Shown here: positions 15,092 through 22,238 of the stretch, in pieces
Position numbering within the stretch: the first letter of the stretch is position 1
Layout of the letters: each line of letters starts with the position of its first letter
From: CAYRKT01 sp964425005
GTDB lineage: Bacteria; Synergistota; Synergistia; CAYRKT01
Assembly (NCBI GenBank): GCA_964425005.1
Contig: CAYRKT010000007.1
Location: forward strand, 1-40,835
DNA length: 40,835 bases
Reading direction: 5' to 3'
Made by a program: the position numbers and the translations under genes
Notes under the pieces: model-generated
Databases searched by the model: none
The model's input: only the letters and a program-made list of their open reading frames with translations
Told to the model about the DNA's origin: nothing

Positions 15092-15643
15092 TCAGAGGGC
15101 GGGTATGTCGCCCTTGAGCAGCTTCCTCCTCTGGTAGACCTCGGCGGCTTCCCTCACGAAGGCGGCACAGGTCCTCGCCCCGTACCTGCCCTCTAGCTCG
15201 TCGGCTATGGCTAGCAGCTCCTCCTTGGTGGAGCGATGAGGCCTGAGCGCGTTGTATATCTGGAGTAGGCGCTCGTCCGGTACCTTGACGAGCTCTGCAG
15301 CCCTGCGGAGGTTGGCCGCCACCTGGGGATAGCCGGCCGACTCGGCGATCTGGGCCTGCCACTCCAGAGCCTCGGGGGTTATCCTGAGGTCCTCGTAGCC
15401 CACCTTCCCGGAGAGCAGGTTGTCCAGGGTCACCTCGTGCAGGCCCTTGCCGGTCGGGGTTCTGAGCATCTCCGGCCTCCTCTCCGCCAACGGGTAGTCG
15501 GAAGGGGAGAGCTTGCCCGGACGACCCTGGCCTGGTGCTTGCCTCCCCTCCTCGAGGGGACGAGCGCACCCCTCAGCCAGCATCTCCCGCAGGACCCTTC
15601 TCACCAGCTCTCCCACCATCTTCTCGTTGAGCTCCAAGGCCAT
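15092..15643 (-). CDS. pduE: Diol/glycerol dehydratase, small subunit
   Basis: 183 residues. After a targeting-type N-terminal helix (EKMVGELVRRVLREML) comes the conserved core: YPLAERRPEMLRTPTGKGLHEVTLDNLLSG, ITPEALEWQAQIAESAGYPQVAANLRRAAEL and VPDERLLQIYNALRPHRST. It is one of three subunits of the adenosylcobalamin-dependent dehydratase that turns 1,2-propanediol into propionaldehyde or glycerol into 3-hydroxypropionaldehyde. ATG at 15643 follows AGGAGGGTGA. The gene is intact and 14 bases after pduD. Confidence 0.93.
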   Translation of the reverse strand: MALELNEKMVGELVRRVLREMLAEGCARPLEEGRQAPGQGRPGKLSPSDYPLAERRPEMLRTPTGKGLHEVTLDNLLSGKVGYEDLRITPEALEWQAQIAESAGYPQVAANLRRAAELVKVPDERLLQIYNALRPHRSTKEELLAIADELEGRYGARTCAAFVREAAEVYQRRKLLKGDIPAL

Positions 15644-15657
15644 AGGAAATCACCCTC

Positions 15658-16329
15658 CTACTCGATCTCCACCCGCAGCTCCACCGGGGCCTTTCCCTTG
15701 TCGACGAAGCGCATCTCCTTGTTGTGGAGCAAGGCCGCGAGCCCCTGATACCTCGGCCTGGCCATGGGATCGTTTTTGGTCGGCACCGGGACGGGGTTCT
15801 CCCCCTTGGCGTACTTGGCCGCGTTTCGGCCTATGGCCCTGTAGGTCTCGGCGTCCAGCAGGGGCGACTGGGGGAAGAGCTCCAGGTTGCCCAGGGGGGG
15901 CAGGTCCTTGTGGTGTATCACACAGGTGCCACGGGAGAGGATACCTACCCCTATTCCAGACCCCGACATGTTGGCCGCTATCTTGCCTATGAAGGCCACG
16001 TCGCAGGTGTGATAGACCTTCACGATCCTGGCGCTGAGGCCCTCCTCCTCTATCCCGGCCATGAGCTGCCTCAGGACCTCCGAGTGCGGGACCCCAACTA
16101 TGGTCTTGTCGAAGCCCACGCCGAAGCCCGGCGAGAGCCCTATCACGACTTCTCTGACGTTGGTCCCCTTGGAGGCAGGCCCCAGCTCCACCAGCCTGAG
16201 CTTCCTAGGGACAACTCCGGCGGGGGCGGGCGCCTTACCCCCCTCCGCGGACGCGACGGCGTTCCCCGAGCCCCCCAGGACCTCGGCCACCACCTCAGCC
16301 ACGATCCTCCTGATGAGCTCCTCGTTCAT
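15658..16329 (-). CDS. pduD: Diol/glycerol dehydratase, medium subunit
   Basis: 223 residues against 224 in Salmonella PduD. The N-terminal ~45 residues hold the encapsulation helix (EELIRRIVAEVVAEVLGG) and a flexible linker. The catalytic-subunit part has GTNVREVVIGLSPGFGVGFDKTI, GVPHSEVLRQLMAGIEEEG, FIGKIAANMSGSGIGVGI and VIHHKDLPPLGNLELFPQ. These contact cobalamin in the family. The final segment is VPTKNDPMARPRYQGLAAL. No lesion is visible. ATG at 16329 lies 12 bases after the pduC stop. Confidence 0.93.
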   Translation of the reverse strand: MNEELIRRIVAEVVAEVLGGSGNAVASAEGGKAPAPAGVVPRKLRLVELGPASKGTNVREVVIGLSPGFGVGFDKTIVGVPHSEVLRQLMAGIEEEGLSARIVKVYHTCDVAFIGKIAANMSGSGIGVGILSRGTCVIHHKDLPPLGNLELFPQSPLLDAETYRAIGRNAAKYAKGENPVPVPTKNDPMARPRYQGLAALLHNKEMRFVDKGKAPVELRVEIE

Positions 16330-16341
16330 CTCGTACCCCTC

Positions 16342-17790
16342 CTACACGTCCTCGGGTCTGACGGCCCAGGGGATGTTCTTTATCTCCTCCCAGCGTTGGG
16401 GCGTGAGCCTGTAACCCGTGCCGGGACCGCAGTAATCGTTGGGATCGTTTATGGCGCTGTAAACCCTGCCGTCTTTGTCTATCCAGGCGGAGGGCTGGAG
16501 GTAGTCCCCCGAGATCCTCTGCTTCATCATCATCAGGATGGCCTCCGCCACGTCCCTGAAGCCCCTCTTGGCCAGGGCCTTTATCACGTCCACCGCGGTG
16601 ATGCCCTCCTTCATGATCCGATCGCCCGCCTTGAGGTCCTCGGGGATGTTGCGGGGCGGCACGTCCTTGCTCCCGTGGGCGTAGGTGGCCGCCTCGACCT
16701 CCTCGTCCGTTATGGGGGGAAAGCCGAGCTCTTCGTAGACCGCCTGCAGCGCCCTGGCCGCCTTGTTCCTGACGGCCAACACCTCCTCCTCCGAGACGGG
16801 CCTCACGCCCCCGTCCACCTGGAAGTCGCGCTGCAGCGCCAGGTAGTCGTCCATGTCCTCTATGTCCCAGTTGGAGCCGGCGAACATGTTGTCGTAGTTG
16901 GGCACCGCCGAATACCCGGAGAAGATGAGGTCTGTGCCCGGGAAGAACTGCGGGAGGGTCCTAGCGCACCTGCGCAGGTCGGAGTGGGAGAAGGTCTGGT
17001 CGTTGCCCGAGGCCACCTCCAAGCCGCAGGCCATGGTGAGCAGGTTCTCCGCCGCCACGGTCCTGAGCCCGTTTGGCACAGCCCCAGGAACTCCTATGCA
17101 GGATATGGAGCCGTTCTGAAGCCCCTGTACGCCGGCCCCCTTGGTGATCAGTATGCAGCGAGCCTCCAAGTAGAGCATGCTCTTGCCCTCAGCAGCCCCC
17201 ATCTGGACCTCGCTGCCCGTGCCACTGGTGAAGCGCATCTTTATGCCCCGGCTGGCGTAGCAGGAGGCCAAAAAGGCCTTGGACCAGGGGGTATCGTCCC
17301 CGTCCACGAAGACGCTCTCCGTGCCTTAGACGGAGACCGTCTCGGCGTAGGCCGTGAATCCCTTCATCCCTATCTGGAGTTCGAAGGACTCCTCCAACGC
17401 GTCCTGGGTCAGCACCCCGGGTCTGCCCACCTGGGAACCTATCAGAAGCGAGAGGGCGTTGAGGGGAGCGTATCTGTTCACCGCCACGGTGGTCTCTATC
17501 TCGGCGAAGCCACGAAGGGCGGCCTCCGCCGCGTCGCAGGCGAGCATCACCGGGTTGGAGGTGTCTATGGCGTAGTCGGCTATGAACTGATCTATCATGT
17601 CGAAGCCCTCGCGCCTGCGACCGTCCATCTCCACGACCCTGCCGCCGCTGATCCTTATGGAGGGCTTGGGGTCGTTGGGGCTGGCCATGGCCACTAGCCC
17701 CACGTCCACCCACTCAGCGATGAACCCGTCCCTGTGGACTGGCCTGCTCTCCAGCACCGCGAAGCGCTTGCTCCTCCTCTTCTCCGCCAT
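16342..17790 (-). pseudogene. pduC: pduC remnant: dehydratase large subunit with ~72-codon deletion and in-frame TAA
   Basis: PduC is the catalytic large subunit and is normally 554 residues; this locus spans 482 codons. Starting MAEKRRSKRFAVLESRPVHRDGF it matches the family to YAID (residue 76), then jumps to NPVMLACDAAEAALRGFAE, skipping about 72 residues in frame. The missing block includes the Q-x-H motif (Gln141 and His143 in diol dehydratase) that holds substrate and metal. At codon 155 (17328-17326) TAA replaces the Tyr of the usual VYGTE. The same frame then continues to the normal end: DGDDTPWSKAFLASCYASRG, SGTGSEVQMG, FAGSNWDIEDMDDY, SKDVPPRNIPEDL. Reinitiation cannot restore the deleted residues, so no active enzyme is expected from this copy. 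Confidence 0.9.
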
Positions 17791-17815
17791 AGCTAGACCA
17801 CCCCTCCGCAGACGC

Positions 17816-18577
17816 CTATATGTAGGGCTTGCCGCTCACCGAGCTGGGCTTGGAACCCATGGCGGAGAGGAGCTTCAAACCAACCTCCCTGGCCGCTATC
17901 ACGGCCTGCCTCACCGCGCCCGAGTCGCCGGTGAAGCCCATGACCACCTCGTTGGTGTAGGTGCAACCCTTGGTGGGGGTGCTGTAGAACAACATCTCCA
18001 CCTCAGCGGACTTGAGGGCTATGTCGGTCATCACCACCCCTATACCAGCGGGAGCCCCGACTATCAGGCCGAAGGCCTTGTGGCAGGCGTAGCTCGCCCT
18101 GGCGGTGTACTGGAACTCCAGGTGCCCCGCCTCGTCGGCGTAGACGTCACCGAAGGTCCTCTCTAGGTCCTTCAGGGCCACCTCGACGGCCCTCCTGGCG
18201 TCCGAGACGTCCTCGGCACCCAGAAGGATCAGACACCCGTGTCCAGCGCCACCCTTGGTGTCCCTGGGGAGCTCAAGCAACACCACCTCGGTGTTGGTGG
18301 CCTTCACCGCCTCGTCGGCCGCCATTATCTGGGGACCGGCTCCCACCCTGTCGGATATGATCCCCACCGACCTGAACCTAGGATCCCAGCCCAGCTTCTC
18401 CACTATCCTGGGCTCCAAGTTGGCTATCACCAGGCCTATGGTGTCCCCTATCGCGGTGCCCACGAACTCCGTGACCCCAATCCCAGCGAGACCGCTGCCG
18501 GGGACCGCGGCGGAGGAGGCGCCGCCGAGCCTCCTCATCACCTCCTCCATCACCCTGTTCATGACCTCCTGCTCCAT
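17816..18577 (-). CDS. pduB: PduB-type tandem-BMC trimeric shell protein with a short internal deletion
   Basis: 253 residues; PduB is normally ~270. The N-terminal helix (MEQEVMNRVMEEVMRRLGG) matches the PduB extension that links the shell to enzymes. The body is very close to the family: TEFVGTAIGDTIGLVIANL, GAGPQIMAADEAVKATNTEV, LPRDTKGGAGHG, TFGDVYADEAGH. Around residue 170, KAFG runs straight into LIVGAPAGIG. Relatives have about eight more residues here (KAFG-AP-IG-KAFG-type). A 24-base loss between the two AFG repeats explains this and keeps the frame. The missing loop lies in the second BMC domain, so folding may be affected. Full translation is otherwise possible. Confidence 0.85.
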   Translation of the reverse strand: MEQEVMNRVMEEVMRRLGGASSAAVPGSGLAGIGVTEFVGTAIGDTIGLVIANLEPRIVEKLGWDPRFRSVGIISDRVGAGPQIMAADEAVKATNTEVVLLELPRDTKGGAGHGCLILLGAEDVSDARRAVEVALKDLERTFGDVYADEAGHLEFQYTARASYACHKAFGLIVGAPAGIGVVMTDIALKSAEVEMLFYSTPTKGCTYTNEVVMGFTGDSGAVRQAVIAAREVGLKLLSAMGSKPSSVSGKPYI

Positions 18578-18602
18578 CTGCGCTACCCCCTCAGGGCGTC
18601 AA

Positions 18603-18825
18603 TCAGCCCAGCTTGGGAAGTATCTTCTCCGTGTCCGTGTGGGGCCTGGGGATGACGTGGACCGACACGACCTCGCCCACCTTCTTGGCGGCGGCGAAGC
18701 CCGCGTCCACAGCAGCCTTGACCGCGCCCACGTCCCCCCTGACCATCACCGTCACGTAGGCCGAACCTACTAAGCAGGGTGGTCTTCCCGCTCCCGGAGG
18801 GACCAACCACCATGACCCTGCTCAA
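18603..18825 (-). pseudogene. Fusion remnant: start of pduV joined to the second half of pduA
   Basis: The frame starting TTG at 18825, overlapping the pduU stop, reads LSRVMVVGPSGSGKTTLL, the P-loop start of PduV, a small Ras-like GTPase of ~150 residues. At about 18765-18772 this stops. The DNA continues in another frame as VGSAYVTVMVRGDVGAVKAA, then VHVIPRPHTDTEKILPKLG and TGA at 18605-18603. That is residues ~41 to the end of the major hexameric shell protein PduA/PduJ. About 130 codons of pduV and 40 of pduA are absent, roughly 0.5 kb. Neither protein can be made, so the locus has no complete PduA. As in pduP, this is either a real deletion or a misjoin. Confidence 0.85.
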
Positions 18826-19163
18826 GAGGCCGTCACCTCTGCCACGTAAAAGCCCAACGCCTCCCCCATGAAGCGGACGACCGCCCTGAGGGCGGTCTCT
18901 ACCGACGACACGTCGCCGCTTATAAGGACGCATCCGGTAAAACGATCCACGAACTCCACCCTCACCGAGGCAGCCTTGGAGGCCACGTCGGCCGCTATGA
19001 TGGAGCCCTCACCAGGGGTGATGGTCAATATGCCCAGGGCACCAGCCCCATCCACCCCAATGCTCTGGCACAGGCTCCTCCTCGGGTTCCTGAGCAGGTG
19101 GGCCAGGGTGATCTGCTTGCCCGGAACGTACTCCTGAACGATCCGCCCCTTCGCTAGCTCCAA
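18822..19163 (-). CDS. pduU: PduU/EutS-type permuted BMC shell protein
   Basis: 113 residues, the normal size for EutS/PduU. It starts LELAKGRIVQEYVPGKQITLAHLLRNP, matching the EutS N-terminus (RIIQEFVPGKQVTLAHL), and continues GVDGAGALGILTITPGEGSIIAADVASKAA and VDRFTGCVLISGDVSSVETAL. The permuted topology creates a beta-barrel cap over the pore. TTG at 19163 is chosen because GGGAGGGGAGGGG is just upstream and the protein then begins where the family does; a longer frame to 19250 has no family support. It is the first gene of the pdu operon. Confidence 0.9.
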   Translation of the reverse strand: MELAKGRIVQEYVPGKQITLAHLLRNPRRSLCQSIGVDGAGALGILTITPGEGSIIAADVASKAASVRVEFVDRFTGCVLISGDVSSVETALRAVVRFMGEALGFYVAEVTAS

Positions 19164-19207
19164 GGACCCCTCCCCTCCCGCCAGAAGTATCGAACGAAGG
19201 CCCAAAG

Positions 19208-19290
19208 CGGGACAATCCCGGAGGGGGCCCAGGTTTTTGATCAAAAGCAACCAATATAACTGATAAAAAATTTACGAGATGGAATGTCGA
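19208..19290 (-). promoter_or_regulatory. pdu operon promoter and leader with TTTTGATCAAAA palindrome
   Basis: On the minus strand TATATT (plus 19253-19258) is the best -10. The -35 region is poor (CATCTC 17 bases upstream), as expected of an activator-dependent promoter. Upstream DNA (19259-19290) is AT-rich. Just downstream lies a perfect 12-base palindrome TTTTGATCAAAA (19235-19246), a possible operator. A small hairpin CGGGA-CAA-TCCCG (19208-19220) follows in the leader. The divergent repeat CGGT...ACCG near 19312-19326 may be a regulator site. I saw no cobalamin riboswitch. Confidence 0.45.
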
Positions 19291-19350
19291 TTTCTTGATC
19301 CCACAGGGCGGTTTTCTTGACCGGAGGGCAGCTCGCGGGCCTCGAGGGTG

Positions 19351-20562
19351 TCAGGCTTGACCCCTGGAGGCGGCGTACTCGGATGGGCTCATGCCCGTGA
19401 GGCTTTTGAACATCAGGCTGAAGTGGGAGATGTTGCCGTAGCCCACGTGGAGGGCCACGTCCTTGACGGAGAGGCCCTGCTTCAGCAGTACCTTGGCTCT
19501 CTCGACCCTTTCCTCCTTGACCACGTCTATGAACCTCTTCCTCAGGACCCTCCTGAAGAGCCTGCTCAGGTGGGCGGGGCTCACGTGGACGTGCTCCGCC
19601 ACGCTCTGAAGCGTGGCGGTGTCGCAGTTGGACTTTATGAAGGAGACCGCCTGGTACACCAGCGAGGCGTCGGCGTCGGTGGCGCTGGCCCTGACGGTCC
19701 AGGCCCTGCTCAGGTCCTTGTACAGCACCCTCTGAGCCTCCACCGGGGACAGCGGGGCCACGGCATCCAGGAGGACCCGCTGAGCCCAGCCCCTCATGAG
19801 GTTTAGATCGCAGCCCATGTTCACGAAGGTCCTGGCCAGGGCCCCGAACACCCCAAGCATCAGGAGCTTGCCCAGGGCCTCGTCCTTCGCCATCACCCCG
19901 GCTATGAGGTTGCCCAGCTCGGACACCGCTTCGGAAACCACGGCGGTATCCCCCGCCAGGAAGCCCTCCTCCAACCTCCCCATCAAGCGCCCCAGCCTGT
20001 CCTGCGGGAGGGAGAAACCCTCCTCGAAGCCCACCCCCACCCTGGACCTGGCGGAGGCGAACTCCTCGTAGATCACCACCCTCCCGAACCCTTGGAGGAC
20101 GCTTTCTTCTGCCACCTCCTCAAGGCTGGGCAGAAGGGGCACCAGCTCCTCCACGTCGCCGAGGGAGCCCACCCAGATGACGTTCCCCTTCACACCCCTC
20201 CCGGAGATCAGGCTCAGGGCTCGAAGCGAGATCTCCTCCTGGTTGCCCTCGCCGACAGAGGGCACCAAGAGGAGCAACATCTGGTCGTTCCATGGGATGA
20301 CCAGCGCGCCGCAGAGCTCCTTCTGGAGGATCTGCCAGGCACAAAGGACGTCCTTCACCTCGGGCCCCCCCTCCAGGGCCACCACGAGGAGGTAGAAGGG
20401 GGCCTTGCCGANNNNNNNNNNNNNNNNNNNNNNNNNNNNNNNNNNNNNNNNNNNNNNNNNNNNNNNNNNNNNNNNNNNNNNNNNNNNNNNNNNNNNNNNN
20501 NNNNNNNNNNNGTCCTCGACGATAAGAACCCTGCAGATCCGACTATCTGGCGACCCCTCCAC
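19351..20562 (-). CDS. AraC-type response regulator (YesN-like), receiver domain hidden by gap
   Basis: The N-terminus CRVLIVED is the first strand of a receiver domain. A 100-N gap then hides nearly all of it, including the phosphorylated Asp. The remaining ~350 residues comprise a linker region (FYLLVVALEGGPEVKDVL, NDQMLLLLVPSVGEGNQEE) and a C-terminal AraC domain of two helix-turn-helices: QSVAEHVHVSPAHLSRLFRRVLRKRFIDVV and SVKDVALHVGYGNISHFSLMFKSLTGMSPSEY. The GTG start overlaps the end of the sensor kinase gene by 20 bases. The pdu operon begins 190 bases downstream on the same strand, so it is the likely target. A full receiver needs ~120 residues, so the gap must really exceed 100 bases. 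Confidence 0.85.
   Translation of the reverse strand: MEGSPDSRICRVLIVEDXXXXXXXXXXXXXXXXXXXXXXXXXXXXXXXXXXGKAPFYLLVVALEGGPEVKDVLCAWQILQKELCGALVIPWNDQMLLLLVPSVGEGNQEEISLRALSLISGRGVKGNVIWVGSLGDVEELVPLLPSLEEVAEESVLQGFGRVVIYEEFASARSRVGVGFEEGFSLPQDRLGRLMGRLEEGFLAGDTAVVSEAVSELGNLIAGVMAKDEALGKLLMLGVFGALARTFVNMGCDLNLMRGWAQRVLLDAVAPLSPVEAQRVLYKDLSRAWTVRASATDADASLVYQAVSFIKSNCDTATLQSVAEHVHVSPAHLSRLFRRVLRKRFIDVVKEERVERAKVLLKQGLSVKDVALHVGYGNISHFSLMFKSLTGMSPSEYAASRGQA
20412..20511. other. 100-N scaffold gap inside the response regulator gene
   Basis: Exactly 100 Ns with non-repeating flanks. Real sequence is missing; the receiver domain suggests 300 or more bases. Confidence 0.9.
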
Positions 20563-21781
20563 CCCTCACCACCGGCAGACGCACCTTCACCTCAGTGCCC
20601 AAGCCAGGGCAGCTGGACAGTTCCAGCGAAGCCCTTTCGCCGAAGTGAAGCCATATCCTCTCCTTGACGTTCTGGATGCCCAGCCCCTCGGCTGAGCTTA
20701 TGTTCTCGCAGCCGGCTCCGTCGTCCTTTATCCTTATCTCCACCGCCTCGTCCACCAACCTAACCGAGACCTCGAGCCTGACCGGCCTGGAGACCGGCTC
20801 TACCCCGTGGACGATGGCGTTCTCCACCAGGGGCTGCAGCATCAAGAAGGGGACCATCACGTCCTCCGCCTCGGGCTCGCACACTATGGAATAGCTGAAG
20901 CGCTCGCCGAACCTCAGCTTGTAGATGTCGCAGAAGTAGCCCACATGCCTGAGCTACTCGGAGAGGCTCACCAGGTTGGAGCGACGTTGCTTGCCCAGGA
21001 CGTACCTGAGATACTCGGAGAACTTGAGGGTGAGGTCCCTGGTCTGGGTGGCCCCCTCCAGCATGGCGAGCCGATATATGACGTTCAAAGTGTTGAATAT
21101 GAAGTGGGGGTTGAGCTGCCTCTGAAGGGACCTCAGCTGCGCGGCCTTGAGGCTCTTCTCCAGGAGCTCCCTGTCCACCATCTTCCTCATCCGGACCATG
21201 CCCCTCTCCCAGAAGCTCTTCTCCGTTATGTACCTCTCGCAGAGGTTGACTATGTGGGAGGCGACGAGCTTCAGGAGAGAGGCGCTCCTGTGGATCTCCT
21301 CCTCATCCACCACCGGTATCCGCAGGAAGAGGTCGACGAACTCGTCCATCTCCTCCTCCGGGAGGAAGTCCCAGTGAAACCTCGCCATCTCCAGCACGTC
21401 GTCGCGATCGTAGGAGCTGAGGTGAACCTGCCCCATGAGGAGTATCCCTATGACCCGGCCGTCCGCCAGGCTTATGGGGACAGCCATGTCTATGAGGCCG
21501 CAGTGGCAGCGGTAGATCTTAACGTCGCCGGAGTCGAGGGCCATCTTGCCGCCCCTGGCGTCGCTCTTCCAGCACCTGTCCCTGCCCTCGGGGATGGCCC
21601 TCACGCGCTTGCAGAACTCGGAGAAGTTGGAGGGGGCGGTGACGGACTCGCCGTTGAGGGTCGTGAGGATAGCGGCGAAGCTCTGGGAGCAGGCGAACCT
21701 GTCTATGATGTCCTGCAGGACCCCTACGTCCACCACCCTCCTCCACCAGTCCACCGACCCTTCAGGAGCCAGAGGAACCAC
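20543..21781 (-). pseudogene. PocR-domain LytS-type sensor kinase interrupted by an in-frame TAG
   Basis: The frame spans 412 codons. Residues ~20-170 are a PocR sensory domain with a cysteine-rich segment (FCKRVRAIPEGRDRCW, YRCHCGLIDMAVPISLADGR). In PocR itself this domain detects 1,2-propanediol or similar small diols. Then comes the LytS-type phosphoacceptor region LQRQLNPHFIFNTLNVIYRL. At codon 276 (20956-20954) TAG stands where relatives have Glu or Gln in SLSE-x-LRHV. The frame then resumes with the expected GYFCDIYKLRFGERF, PLVENAIVHGV, DDGAGC and GLGIQNVKERI, the ATPase domain. The downstream part could be made only from an internal start. As given, the kinase loses its catalytic domain. 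GTG at 21781 follows GAGGTGATC. Confidence 0.85.
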
Positions 21782-21787
21782 ACCGGA

Positions 21788-22231
21788 TCACCTCGTCCCC
21801 GTGCTCCCGAACCCCCCCTCGCTCCTCCCGGTGGAAGAGAGCTCCTCCACCTCCGCCAGATCCACCTGGACGCAGGGGGAGATCACCAGCTGGGCTATCC
21901 TGTCACCTCTCCTCACCTCGAAGGGGGCCTTCCCCAGGTTCACCAGCAGAACCTTCACCTCCCCCCTGTAGTCCGAGTCCACAGTCCCAGGGGCGTTGAG
22001 CACCGTGACCCCGTGCCTCAGCGCCAGCCCGCTCCTGGGCCTTATCTGCCCCTCGAAGCCCGGAGGGATCTCCAGGAAAAGCCCCGTGGAGATCGCCCTG
22101 AAGGAGCCAGGCTCTAAGACCACATCCTCCGCCGAGCGAAGGTCCAGGCCGGCCGAGCCCCGGGTGGCGTACTCCGGCAGGGGAAGGTCCAGGGCCCACT
22201 CGGCCCGCCTCACCCTCAGGACGGGGCGCAA
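21788..22231 (-). CDS. dut: dUTP diphosphatase
   Basis: 147 residues with all five dUTPase motifs in order: GSAGLDLRSAEDVVL, IRPRSGLALRHGV, LNAPGTVDSDYRGEVKVLLVN, RRGDRIAQLVISP and the C-terminal GGFGSTGTR. It hydrolyses dUTP to dUMP, keeping uracil out of DNA and supplying thymidylate synthesis. TTG at 22231 lies 8 bases after the pnp stop, so it continues the rpsO-pnp operon. The sensor kinase gene follows 6 bases later. Confidence 0.95.
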   Translation of the reverse strand: MRPVLRVRRAEWALDLPLPEYATRGSAGLDLRSAEDVVLEPGSFRAISTGLFLEIPPGFEGQIRPRSGLALRHGVTVLNAPGTVDSDYRGEVKVLLVNLGKAPFEVRRGDRIAQLVISPCVQVDLAEVEELSSTGRSEGGFGSTGTR

Positions 22232-22238
22232 GGGAGGG

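Noticed and set aside
19164..19350. Cobalamin riboswitch upstream of the pdu operon
   Set aside because: No B12-box-like conserved segment or suitable folding is seen in this short leader.
17326..20956. Recoding (pyrrolysine or selenocysteine) at the stops in pduC and the sensor kinase
   Set aside because: pduC has TAA, which neither system uses. The kinase has TAG, but the site is an ordinary Glu/Gln position. No SECIS-like need exists.
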